The notes under the pieces: generated by a model
The model's input: the letters and a program-made list of their open reading frames with translations, nothing else
Told to the model about the DNA's origin: nothing
Databases searched by the model: none
NCBI GenBank assembly: GCA_009908855.1
Contig: JAAAOM010000041.1
Location: 1-54,890, forward strand
From: Bacteroidota bacterium
GTDB lineage: Bacteria > Bacteroidota > Bacteroidia > Bacteroidales > JAAAOM01
Length of the DNA: 54,890 bases
Reading direction: 5' to 3'
Shown: positions 24,225-31,962 of the stretch, one piece after another
Position numbering within the stretch: the stretch's first letter is position 1
Layout: every line of letters starts with the position of its first letter
Program-made: the position numbers and the translations under genes

Positions 24225-26126
24225 ATGATCAACCGCAATATCTTATTTATCATATTAATTTGTATTGTATCCAATACTTTCTTTCTGTCAAATGTTTTCC
24301 CGAAGAAAGACAGTGTAAGGAATCTGATAAAGAATGGCCTGATTGAAAGTAAAAAAGAAAAGTTTGATGCCCTCAACTTCATGGCAGCCAATAGCCAGGA
24401 AGCTGACACCATCCTTTATTACAGCAATCGGGCCATTGCACTGGCCGATAAATACAATTACAAACCCACGGAGGCATGGGTGTACAAAGGAACTGCATAT
24501 TTAAACAAAGGACATCTGGTTGAAGCCCTGGAAGCCTTTATGCATGCAGCAAAACTTTATCAGGAAGAAAATAACAGCATTGGCCTGGCCACTGTATATA
24601 CCTATATAAGCTCTGCATACAGCAGCCAGGAAAATTACACCCTTGCGATTAACTATCTGAATAAGGCAGCAACAATTTTTAAACAGGAAAATGATTCGGT
24701 AAGAATGGCCTCATGTTTACATAACCTGGGATATGAATATTATGAAAAATCCCGGTATGATTCTTCCTTAATGTTTTATGATAAAGCCAAAGCGATATAC
24801 CACAAACTCGGATTTGATATTGGCATTGCCTATTGTCATGGCAATACAGGAAAAGTGTATTCAAAACTAAGCGATCCGGCAAAAGCTGAAAAAAATTTGA
24901 TGAAAGCCATAGACTTATTACGTGCAACCAACGACCATTATGCTGTTACCGATTTTATGATCGAATATTCCAATGTGCTGGGGCAACAGGGTAAATTTCC
25001 GGCAGCCATTCATGTTGCTAATCATAGCTTTAAACTGGCTGAAGAAAATCAGTTTAATGAATTTAAAAAAGATGCTGCCTATCGTCTTTCCCAACTTTAC
25101 AGCCAACTTCATCAATACGACAGCGCCTACCACTACCAGGGTATTTACATGAAATACAAAGACAGTATCCAAAACATAGAAGCTGTGCAAAAAATGGCCG
25201 ATTTGCGAACCGAATTCGAAGTAGAACAAAAGCAGACAGAAGTTGATTTGCTGGAAAAAAACCGGGCTATCCAACGAATTGTTATTGGCGCCTTAATGCT
25301 TATCATTCTTTTGGCGACCGGATTAATCTATATCTACTATAAAAACCTGATCCGCACCCGGAAGCTCAATAAAGAACTGGCTGATAGCAAAGAAGACCTT
25401 GAAATACAGCAGGAACAACTCCGAAACCTCAATCACATCAAAGACAAATTCTTTTCCATTATTTCGCATGATCTGCGGGGCCCTATCAGCTCATTCAGTG
25501 GCATTTCAATGATGATAAAAGAAAGTATTGAAAAAGATAACAGGGAGATGCTGGATGAAATAGCAGAATTCACCGATCAAACGGTAGTATCCCTTTCAGG
25601 CTTATTGGAAAACCTGCTTAATTGGGCGTTGAGCCAACAAGGCAAATTTCCGTTCGAAATGCAACATTTAAACCTGAAAAACGAGATCAATGAAGCAGTG
25701 AAATATTTATCCACCATCGCCATATCCAAAAACATTCAATTGGAAATGCACCTGACTGACAATCTCCTGATCAATGCCGATAAAAACAGTTTCATGACCA
25801 TTATCCGTAACCTGTTGAGTAATGCTTTTAAGTTTTCTCACAAAAATGGCACGGTTAAAATATCCGCGCGTGAAATCAATAATCATCAAGTGGAAATTAA
25901 AGTGGTTGATGAAGGCATAGGTATTCCGGCAAACAAACTCAATGAGCTCTTTATATTGAATGAAGCAAAAAGTACCCGCGGTACTGAACAGGAAAAAGGT
26001 ATCGGCCTGGGATTAACGCTGGTGTATGAATTTGTTCACCTTAATAATGGCGAGATAGCCGTAAAAAGTACCGAAGGGCGCGGAACCTGTTTTATTCTGA
26101 CATTTGACCTGGTTAATAATAAATAA
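24225..26126 (+). CDS. Tetratricopeptide-repeat sensor histidine kinase
   Basis: The 633-residue protein has an N-terminal signal/anchor (ILFIILICIVSNTFFLSN), about six TPR units from residue 60 to 330 (AWVYKGTAYLNKGHLVEALE; ASCLHNLGYEYYEKSRYDSS), a membrane segment near 350 (IVIGALMLIILLATGLIYIY), a coiled coil, a HisKA domain with phospho-acceptor His in FFSIISHDLRGPISS, and a complete ATPase domain (N box RNLLSNAFKF, G1 VVDEGIGIP, G2 GIGLGLTLVYEF). This is the usual Bacteroidota periplasmic-TPR kinase plan. No response regulator gene follows. It is encoded with the unknown 121-residue protein. Confidence 0.92.
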   Translation: MINRNILFIILICIVSNTFFLSNVFPKKDSVRNLIKNGLIESKKEKFDALNFMAANSQEADTILYYSNRAIALADKYNYKPTEAWVYKGTAYLNKGHLVEALEAFMHAAKLYQEENNSIGLATVYTYISSAYSSQENYTLAINYLNKAATIFKQENDSVRMASCLHNLGYEYYEKSRYDSSLMFYDKAKAIYHKLGFDIGIAYCHGNTGKVYSKLSDPAKAEKNLMKAIDLLRATNDHYAVTDFMIEYSNVLGQQGKFPAAIHVANHSFKLAEENQFNEFKKDAAYRLSQLYSQLHQYDSAYHYQGIYMKYKDSIQNIEAVQKMADLRTEFEVEQKQTEVDLLEKNRAIQRIVIGALMLIILLATGLIYIYYKNLIRTRKLNKELADSKEDLEIQQEQLRNLNHIKDKFFSIISHDLRGPISSFSGISMMIKESIEKDNREMLDEIAEFTDQTVVSLSGLLENLLNWALSQQGKFPFEMQHLNLKNEINEAVKYLSTIAISKNIQLEMHLTDNLLINADKNSFMTIIRNLLSNAFKFSHKNGTVKISAREINNHQVEIKVVDEGIGIPANKLNELFILNEAKSTRGTEQEKGIGLGLTLVYEFVHLNNGEIAVKSTEGRGTCFILTFDLVNNK

Positions 26127-26468
26127 ATGAAGCCAATATAACCCTGCATGCCTAAATACCAAAATCCTTATTTCGCAATGTTCTAAAAAAATAAACGAAG
26201 AACATTGCGAAAATTTGGTTTTGAAAAGTGTAATAATTGGGTGCCTGGCTTATTGAATGTTTTGCACCGGTTTTTTTTACCGCTCGCTTAACTTAAAGGC
26301 ACATGGAAGCGTGTCATGTCTGTTTCAATCATCAACGTTGGGGCATTTGAAGCGTTGCGCCTAAGAACCAAATCCTTTAAAGTTATCAACCTGTTTGTTT
26401 ATATGCAAATCGTTCAAATTTATCAATTTCCGCGCAATGCTTTAACATGCCGTGTTATGCGTTCGTGG
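26127..26468. other. Intergenic region, no gene recognised beyond the stem-loop
   Basis: After the stem-loop at 26158-26219 there is no convincing coding sequence. An 83-codon open frame at 26316-26567 overlaps the toxin remnant antisense and has no protein-like composition. Confidence 0.5.
26158..26219. terminator. Strong stem-loop after the TPR kinase gene
   Basis: A perfect 14-bp stem (TTTCGCAATGTTCT at 26171-26184 with AGAACATTGCGAAA at 26199-26212) has a 14-base AT-rich loop, and outer bases ACCAAA/TTTGGT extend the pairing. It is 32 bases after the kinase stop. The T tract is weak, so it may also be a processing site or a remnant of a mobile element end. Confidence 0.55.
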
Positions 26469-26761
26469 TTATTGTATGTTGCCAATATCTTTTCTATTGA
26501 GATGTATATAAGCCAAATAAACAATATTCTCTTTTATTTCATAAAATATCGTTGTTTGTTTACTTAATACTGCTTTCCTTAATAGTGGTTTTTGTATTGA
26601 AGCGGGAAACATAAACGGATTGTAAATTATTAAATCCAACTGTTGACTAAGTTTTCGCTTAAAACTATTCACCTCTTTTTCAGACCATTTACGTTGAATA
26701 TCGTTGATAATTTCGTCAAGATTTTAATTGATTCTTCAGACCAACGCAAATTATAAGTCAT
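26469..26761 (-). pseudogene. Frameshifted RelE/ParE-type toxin gene
   Basis: The ATG at 26761 overlaps the upstream antitoxin stop by 11 bases, as in real toxin-antitoxin pairs. It reads MTYNLRWSEESIK, then goes out of frame; one frame over, the protein continues NLDEIINDIQRKWSEKEV, then SFKRKLSQQLDLII and QTTIFYEIKENIVYLAYIHL to the stop at 26469, a normal ParE/RelE family ending. Restoring one A to the AAAA run opposite 26722-26725 repairs the frame. A single-base homopolymer loss is either a real inactivating mutation or a sequencing error. Confidence 0.75.
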
Positions 26762-26978
26762 ATCTGCTTTTTATTTCGTCGTGCGAAATGGTTTTCCCCT
26801 CTGAAATATCTCGTAATCCGCGCTCAATTCCTTGTTTTTCAACCTCTCCTAAATCATTCCACCAGTCCTGATCAGAAGATTTTGAATCCTTGACAATTTT
26901 AAAGTATTCGATGGTTTCCTGATCATCCAGTTTTGTTAACCATTCAATCAATTCCAATTTTATAGCTTCGTGTCCCAT
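26751..26978 (-). CDS. Antitoxin of a RelE/ParE-type toxin-antitoxin pair
   Basis: The 75-residue acidic protein (ELIEWLTKLDDQETIEYF; KQGIERGLRDISEGKTISHD) has the shape of small helical antitoxins that precede RelE/ParE toxins in this phylum: an N-terminal helical pair and a C-terminal GLRDISEGKTISHDE segment, which is a familiar toxin-wrapping tail. The C-terminus overlaps the toxin start by 11 bases. The frame is intact. It lies 27 bases downstream of the metallo-beta-lactamase gene on the same strand. Confidence 0.78.
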   Translation of the reverse strand: MGHEAIKLELIEWLTKLDDQETIEYFKIVKDSKSSDQDWWNDLGEVEKQGIERGLRDISEGKTISHDEIKSRYDL

Positions 26979-26989
26979 ATCTTTTTTTA

Positions 26990-26997
26990 CAAATTTA
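26990..26997 (-). promoter_or_regulatory. Possible -7 box (TAAATTTG) of the antitoxin-toxin unit
   Basis: TAAATTTG on the minus strand matches the TAnnTTTG consensus 12 bases before the antitoxin ATG. It would give a very short leader. No -33 element at standard spacing was found. Confidence 0.35.
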
Positions 26998-27005
26998 CAA
27001 AATAG

Positions 27006-27764
27006 TCATTTACAATTTTCTTTTTCAATCAATTTGATGGTATGTGTCAATAATTCAGTATTTCCATAATGCCCATGCCCGGGTACAACTATTCCAATAC
27101 CTGGATATTTTTGCATCACTTTTTCTATTGTGGTATCCCAATCATTGACCACGGCATCTGTTAAATTCCCAAGTCCTTTTGATTGTATCGATTTGATCAG
27201 GCAGCCACCAAACAATATTTTTTCACTTGCAATCCATACGATGATATTATCAAATGAGTGTCCGGCCCCAAGATATCGGCATTCTATTTGTTTCCCATTG
27301 AAATCAAAAGTTAACGAATCGGTAAATGATTTTGATGGAATCGGTAATTCAAGTTCAATACACTTTTCAATTGTCATAGAATTTGCAACTGACTCAACTC
27401 CAATACCTTGAAGATATTCCAGTCCACCCATGCAATCATCGTGAAAATGACCAATAATCAATTTTTTAAGATCCACTGACATTGAATCCTGTATATATTT
27501 TGTCAAACGTTCCGTTTTATCATTATCCATTGGTGTATCAATCATCAATGCTTGACCGTTTTTTATTACAATCAATCCATTTGAAGGAAACCTACCAAAA
27601 TTCCGGAGATAGTGCCATGTTTCATGAATATAAACCGAGTCTTTAAGATGAATCAATTGGATATCATTATCAATTACTATATCATTGTAATCTTGAGCAT
27701 TTATATTTCTGCTGGTTGATCCAAATAACAATACCAATATCAAAAATTTAATCAGTCTATTCAT
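27006..27764 (-). CDS. Subclass B1 metallo-beta-lactamase-like hydrolase
   Basis: With the ATG at 27764 (an ATG at 27797 is less likely) the protein is 252 residues with a signal peptide (LIKFLILVLLFGSTSRNINA). All six zinc ligands of B1 enzymes are present: His106, His108 and Asp110 in GHFHDDCMGG, His169 in GAGHSFDNI, Cys188 in LFGGCLIKS and His230 in VPGHGHYG. The Lys in CLIKS is the carboxylate-binding Lys typical of B1 enzymes. Chromosomal enzymes of this group in the phylum hydrolyse penicillins and carbapenems in the periplasm. Activity is inferred. Neighbours are a toxin-antitoxin remnant and a beta-barrel-like protein gene, with no integron or transposon around it. Confidence 0.88.
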   Translation of the reverse strand: MNRLIKFLILVLLFGSTSRNINAQDYNDIVIDNDIQLIHLKDSVYIHETWHYLRNFGRFPSNGLIVIKNGQALMIDTPMDNDKTERLTKYIQDSMSVDLKKLIIGHFHDDCMGGLEYLQGIGVESVANSMTIEKCIELELPIPSKSFTDSLTFDFNGKQIECRYLGAGHSFDNIIVWIASEKILFGGCLIKSIQSKGLGNLTDAVVNDWDTTIEKVMQKYPGIGIVVPGHGHYGNTELLTHTIKLIEKENCK

Positions 27765-27838
27765 TTTTATGCTTTTGCCGGGATTGATTATTAACATGAC
27801 CCACGAACATGGATGTATCGCTTAATCCATGGGTATCG

Positions 27839-28447
27839 TTAAAAAGTGAAACCGATTCCAAAAGATGGGAGTACATAAGATACATCTATATCAAATTTCT
27901 CGGCCAAAAACAAGGCAACATTGGCAGCCCCTGTTGCAATAAGATCATCGAAAACAATTAATTGCGGATCTGAAACAACAATGCCTGCCCTAAAAAATAA
28001 CCCGCCTTTTACAGGTTGGTATCTGTAACCCATTCTAAAAGTTTGAAAGATTGCCCCCCCTTTACTAACGGATATTAGTTGGTCATCGGGGTTCATTATG
28101 GGTTCTTTCGGATGATACTCTGCATAGCCGACACGTGATCCTATTCCCATCTCAAATAAATGGTCTGATTTTCCAAATAACATGGTTACCTCAAAGTTGG
28201 CAGTCATTACCGGAAGTACCTTTAACGGAAAATAACCTCCGCCTGCTCCCAATCCAATATTAAACCATCGCATGTTAGTCAGCACCCGTTCGTAACCTAT
28301 ATTATAGGGCATTCCATTACCCAGAGCTTCCAAATGAAAGGTATTAACCGCAAATTTCTCTCCCTTAACCCGGTAGTCTTTCTCTCCCTGGGCGTGGATT
28401 AAACATGAGGATAATAGAACAACTGCGATTACAAAAATTTTTCTCAT
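27839..28447 (-). CDS. Exported beta-barrel-like protein of unknown function
   Basis: I do not recognise a named family. From the ATG at 28447 the protein has 202 residues and a signal peptide (MRKIFVIAVVLLSSCLIHAQ). The mature part alternates hydrophobic and polar residues with many aromatics and Gly (WFNIGLGAGGGYFPL; MGIGSRVGYAEYHP; FQTFRMGYRYQP; VLPSFGIGFTF) and ends in Phe, which fits an outer-membrane beta-barrel of about eight strands. It ends 75 bases upstream of the metallo-beta-lactamase start and may share its transcript. Confidence 0.65.
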   Translation of the reverse strand: MRKIFVIAVVLLSSCLIHAQGEKDYRVKGEKFAVNTFHLEALGNGMPYNIGYERVLTNMRWFNIGLGAGGGYFPLKVLPVMTANFEVTMLFGKSDHLFEMGIGSRVGYAEYHPKEPIMNPDDQLISVSKGGAIFQTFRMGYRYQPVKGGLFFRAGIVVSDPQLIVFDDLIATGAANVALFLAEKFDIDVSYVLPSFGIGFTF

Positions 28448-28705
28448 GACATAAAAAATTAATTTGTTGTAAAATACAAAAAACATTTATATGCCATTGC
28501 GATTTGATGCGTATTTTGTGTGTATAGCTTATTCAATCTTTCAATCAAACCACAACTGCATATAAACGGTTAGTATATTGCAAGTAGACGGTTGCGGGCT
28601 ACAAACCTATCAACCCGAGATGAGGTTGAAGCAGGCTATAATTGTTGAATTTACTACTGTTACGACTATTTGACATATACATTGTTGTCAACTGGGTGGC
28701 ATTTC
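28448..28705. other. Intergenic region, nothing recognised
   Basis: About 260 bases between the Fic gene and the beta-barrel gene on the same strand. No ORF, hairpin or promoter box stands out. Confidence 0.4.
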
Positions 28706-29764
28706 CTATCTAAACAGTCTTAAATAATTTTCAAAAACATAAGTTCGGCTCCTCTGTCCTCCGGTTACCTCCTTTAATATTTTCATTTCCTCTAAATCTG
28801 AAATCAGTTTATAAGAAGAAGGCATCGATATATCGGATACCTCACTAACTTTTTCTGCATCTACAATTGGGCGTTGATATAAATAATCAATCACTTTTTT
28901 TGCTTTAGCTACTCTACTTCCCAATCTCTGTATCTCTGATTCAACCTGCTTCTGTAATCGTAAAATATTATCAAATGTTTTTATCCCGTTCTTCGACGTC
29001 TCAATTATTCCAACAAGAAAAAACTTAAACCACTGTGATAGATTACTTTTTTTTCTTACAATCATCAAATTATCATAATACAACTGCCGATGCTTTTCAA
29101 AAAATTCCGACAAATACAAAATCGGTTTTTTTAATATCCCCTTGTTTACTAAATAAAGTGGGATTAGTAATCTTCCTATTCTTCCGTTACCGTCTAAAAA
29201 TGGAGAAATCGTTTCAAACTGGTAATGAACAATTCCAATCTTTAATAACTCTGGTACAAATATCTCATTATTATGGATGAATTTTTCAATGTCACTCATC
29301 AATTCAGGTACAGATGTATGAACAGGTGGAATAAATGTTGCATCGTTTATCGTTGCACCACCAATCCAATTTTGGCTTGTTCGGAATTCACCTGGCTGTT
29401 TTTTCTCACCTCGTACTCCTTGTAACAGTATTTTATGTGTTTCTTTTATTAATCTTGAAGATAAAGGCAATTTATCTAACTCATTAATAGCCCATTCCTG
29501 CGCATTAATATAATTATGCACTTCTTCACACATATCAATGTATTCTTTCATAATTTCGGGATCGTCATTGGCCAGGGAGTTGCCCCACCAGGGAAAAACA
29601 GCAACACCTGGTTCTATCCAGTCTTCATTGGCTATCTCAGAAGGTGGATTGAGGTTTTCAATCAGGTTTGATTCCATGATATCTGCCAGTTCATCACCAA
29701 TAATGAGGGCGCGCCATGGGGTAACCAGGTTGGGTGCAGCTTCAATCAAATTATCTTCTTTCAT
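28706..29764 (-). CDS. Fic-family protein with the catalytic His replaced by Ser
   Basis: The 352-residue protein has the full Fic layout. An N-terminal helix carries SNLIEN (residues 32-37), matching the auto-inhibitory S/T-x3-E-(G/N) motif. The core has GEFRTSQNWIGG, PELMSDIEKF and the Fic loop SPFLDGNGRIGR at 187-198. A C-terminal winged helix (about 290-352) follows. The canonical loop is HPF-x-(D/E)-GNGR; the His that activates the target hydroxyl for AMP transfer is Ser187 here, encoded TCT. All other loop residues (Asp191, Asn193, Arg195, Arg198) are kept. Classical AMPylation should be lost or strongly reduced. Confidence 0.9.
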   Translation of the reverse strand: MKEDNLIEAAPNLVTPWRALIIGDELADIMESNLIENLNPPSEIANEDWIEPGVAVFPWWGNSLANDDPEIMKEYIDMCEEVHNYINAQEWAINELDKLPLSSRLIKETHKILLQGVRGEKKQPGEFRTSQNWIGGATINDATFIPPVHTSVPELMSDIEKFIHNNEIFVPELLKIGIVHYQFETISPFLDGNGRIGRLLIPLYLVNKGILKKPILYLSEFFEKHRQLYYDNLMIVRKKSNLSQWFKFFLVGIIETSKNGIKTFDNILRLQKQVESEIQRLGSRVAKAKKVIDYLYQRPIVDAEKVSEVSDISMPSSYKLISDLEEMKILKEVTGGQRSRTYVFENYLRLFR

Positions 29765-29980
29765 TGGTATATTTTTTAGTATTGGTGGTCAGCTATACAT
29801 GAAAGCAAGTCCATTGGTATTTACCATGACTAAACATGATTTGCTCATGAACTTTCAACATTATGGATTCTATAATAAATAAATGTAAGACACATTATAG
29901 AATATTATTTGTCAAGTTATCAAAAGTTTATGAATCATTAACAATAACGGATTTGATTTTTTACCTGACCCTGTAAAATA

Positions 29981-30030
29981 TTTATGACGTATATATACGT
30001 TGTTTTAAAAAATGCCGTATATTTACGTCA
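29981..30030. promoter_or_regulatory. Paired palindromic operator upstream of the arsenic operon
   Basis: A perfect palindrome ACGTATATATACGT (29987-30000) and a near copy CCGTATATTTACGT (30015-30028) are 28 bases apart, about 24 bases before the first gene. The whole block is itself symmetrical: TTTATGACGTATATATACG (29981-29999) is matched, inverted, by the right side up to the TTTATGAC-type end at about 30032. This fits binding of two ArsR dimers, which dissociate when As(III) binds. A -7-like TATATTTA (30018-30025) overlaps the second site. Confidence 0.65.
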
Positions 30031-30051
30031 TAAATTAAAAACAATATAAAA

Positions 30052-30798
30052 ATGCGATACCAGATGTTTATTTTAATGGCCGGAGTTTTGTTGTCATGCG
30101 GGCAACAGAATAACCATCATCAAAAAGACGAATTAACAGAAAAAACCACACAAAAATCCCCGGAAAACATGGAAAACAAATTATTAACTGATCTAAATAA
30201 ATCCGTTGAGCAGGCGATACAGGATTTTGAAAAAATACCTGATGACCGTAAAAAAAATCTCAAAGAGATTGCACAGTATGTGTCCGGGAAAAAAGAAAAG
30301 GGGGACACCATTGACCTGAATTTTATTTGCACCCACAACTCCCGCAGAAGCCATATAAGTCAGTTGTGGGCGCAAACATCCGCCTATTATTATGGGATTC
30401 CCAATGTATTTTGTTTTTCAGGAGGTACGGAGGCCACAGCCTTTAATCCACGAGCAGTAAAAGCAATGCGTGCAGCAGGTTTTAAGATCGAACAGATGGA
30501 TACCACCGATAATCCGGTTTACCATGTACACTATACCAACGAATTGCCACCTGTTAAAGCTTTTTCGAAAAAATATGGTGATGCTTTCAATCCCCAAAAA
30601 GATTTTGCAGCCATTATGACCTGTTCGGATGCCGACGAGGCTTGTCCGATTGTATACGGTGCTGCTGAACGATTTGCAATACCTTATGAAGACCCGAAGA
30701 TAGCAGATAACACACCGGAAGAAGAAACAAGATATAACGAGCGTTGCAGACAAATTGCCTCAGAAATGTTTTATCTTTTTTCACAAATCAAATCATAA
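30052..30798 (+). CDS. ArsC-like low-molecular-weight phosphatase/arsenate reductase family protein with a lipoprotein signal
   Basis: Residues about 40-248 are a typical Bacteroidota ArsC-like protein of the low-molecular-weight phosphatase superfamily: active-site loop FICTHNSRRSH (Cys-x5-Arg, Cys about residue 88), SGGTEATAFNPRAV, NPVYHVHYT, AAIMTCSDADEACP and IPYEDPKIADNTPEEE. Such proteins are found in arsenic operons and reduce arsenate. Unusually, the first 20 residues are a lipoprotein signal (MRYQMFILMAGVLLSCGQQN, lipobox around LSC), so this copy is predicted to be anchored outside the cytoplasm. An in-frame ATG at residue about 50 (MENKLL) could start a cytoplasmic form. It is the first gene of the operon. 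Confidence 0.85.
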   Translation: MRYQMFILMAGVLLSCGQQNNHHQKDELTEKTTQKSPENMENKLLTDLNKSVEQAIQDFEKIPDDRKKNLKEIAQYVSGKKEKGDTIDLNFICTHNSRRSHISQLWAQTSAYYYGIPNVFCFSGGTEATAFNPRAVKAMRAAGFKIEQMDTTDNPVYHVHYTNELPPVKAFSKKYGDAFNPQKDFAAIMTCSDADEACPIVYGAAERFAIPYEDPKIADNTPEEETRYNERCRQIASEMFYLFSQIKS

Positions 30799-30802
30799 CA
30801 GC

Positions 30803-31126
30803 ATGACCTATTCAAAAGTTGAATTATTCGATAAACATTTACAGGAAGCGGCTGTCTATTTCAAAGCATTGGCCCATCCTGCAAGACTGGCCATTTTAAA
30901 ATACCTGGCAGAGTCCAAAGTATGTATCTCCGGTGATATTTCAAACGAATTACCGTTAAGCCGCACAACTGTCAATCAGCATTTAAGAGAATTGAAAAAT
31001 GCCGGTTTAATTCAGGGAACCATTGAAGGAAGTCGTACGAATTACTGCCTGAATCCCTCTAACATTAATAAGTTACAAGAAATCATCGGCAGCTATGTGA
31101 CCGATATAAATAACAGTTGTTGTTAA
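30803..31126 (+). CDS. arsR: ArsR-family transcriptional repressor
   Basis: The 107-residue protein has the ArsR winged helix: AVYFKALAHPARLAILKYL, then ISNELPLSRTTVNQHLRELK as recognition helix region and GLIQGTIEGSRTNYCLN as wing. The start ATG at 30803 is 4 bases after the previous stop. The usual metal-site ELCVCDL is reduced to KVCISGD with one Cys; other Cys are in NYCLN and a C-terminal pair (NNSCC), so As(III) binding may use a different Cys set. It very likely represses this operon through the palindromes at 29981-30030. Confidence 0.9.
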   Translation: MTYSKVELFDKHLQEAAVYFKALAHPARLAILKYLAESKVCISGDISNELPLSRTTVNQHLRELKNAGLIQGTIEGSRTNYCLNPSNINKLQEIIGSYVTDINNSCC

Positions 31127-31149
31127 CAAACACCAATAACAGAAATAAC

Positions 31150-31947
31150 ATGAAAGCATCAGATGAATTGAAAAAGATCGTCAGGGATAAATATGCAGAG
31201 ATTGCCATAGATAAGGATGGCGGATGTTGTAAACCCGGATGTTGTGATCAGTCATATTCCATATTCAGTGAAAGCTATGAAACCCAAAAAGGATATGTAA
31301 AGGACGCCGACCTGGGCCTGGGATGCGGTATACCAACCGATTATACCCGGTTACAGGAAGGTGAAAGTGTACTTGACCTGGGGTCAGGTGCCGGCAATGA
31401 CTGTTTTGTCGCCCGCTCTATTGTAGGGGAAACAGGTCAAATAACAGGCATAGATTTTACGGATGAAATGATTGCAAAAGCCAATGCCAACAAGCAAAAA
31501 CTGGGTTATCACAATGTTGAATTTGTAAAAGGCGACATTGAAGACATGCCCCTGCCCGACCATTCCTACGACGTGGTAATTAGCAATTGCGTACTGAATT
31601 TAGTACCAGATAAGGTGAATGCATTTTTAGAAATTAAAAGGGTACTAAAAAACGGAGGCCGGTTTTGTGTCTCTGATATTGTACTGCAAGGCCAATTACC
31701 TAACAATGTAAGAGAGGCAGCAGCCATGTATGCAGGTTGCGTTTCGGGGGCCTTGCAACAGGATGATTATATCGGAATCATCCGACAAACCGGTTTTCGG
31801 GATATAACCATTGAAAAAAGCAGACTTTTGGATATGCCTGATAATCTGTTATTGGAGTATATTACAAAAGAAGAACTGGAACAATACCGCAATCAGGGTT
31901 CAGGCATCTATAGTATTACGGTAACCGGAAGCAATAAAGGGGCATAA
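31150..31947 (+). CDS. arsM: Arsenite methyltransferase ArsM
   Basis: From the ATG at 31150 the protein has 265 residues. The N-terminus has Cys pairs (GGCCKPGCCDQS), the SAM site is SVLDLGSGAGNDCFVA, and the As(III)-binding cysteines of the family are recognisable in LGLGCGIPT, VISNCVLNLV and YAGCVSGALQ. ArsM methylates As(III) stepwise to mono-, di- and trimethyl forms in the cytoplasm, using SAM and thiols. It lies between arsR (gap 23) and the efflux gene (gap 15). Confidence 0.92.
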   Translation: MKASDELKKIVRDKYAEIAIDKDGGCCKPGCCDQSYSIFSESYETQKGYVKDADLGLGCGIPTDYTRLQEGESVLDLGSGAGNDCFVARSIVGETGQITGIDFTDEMIAKANANKQKLGYHNVEFVKGDIEDMPLPDHSYDVVISNCVLNLVPDKVNAFLEIKRVLKNGGRFCVSDIVLQGQLPNNVREAAAMYAGCVSGALQQDDYIGIIRQTGFRDITIEKSRLLDMPDNLLLEYITKEELEQYRNQGSGIYSITVTGSNKGA

Positions 31948-31962
31948 ATAAAATATCTGTCG

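Noticed and set aside
26379..26466. Integron attC-like recombination site near GCGTTGCGCC and CCGTGTTATGCG
   Set aside because: The core sites do not match RYYYAAC/GTTRRRY and no paired arms could be drawn.
26316..26567. 83-codon plus-strand open frame
   Set aside because: Composition is not protein-like and it overlaps the antisense of the toxin remnant.
28560..28640. Structured or repeat-like intergenic sequence before the Fic gene's end
   Set aside because: It has a familiar look but no inverted or direct repeat could be confirmed by eye.
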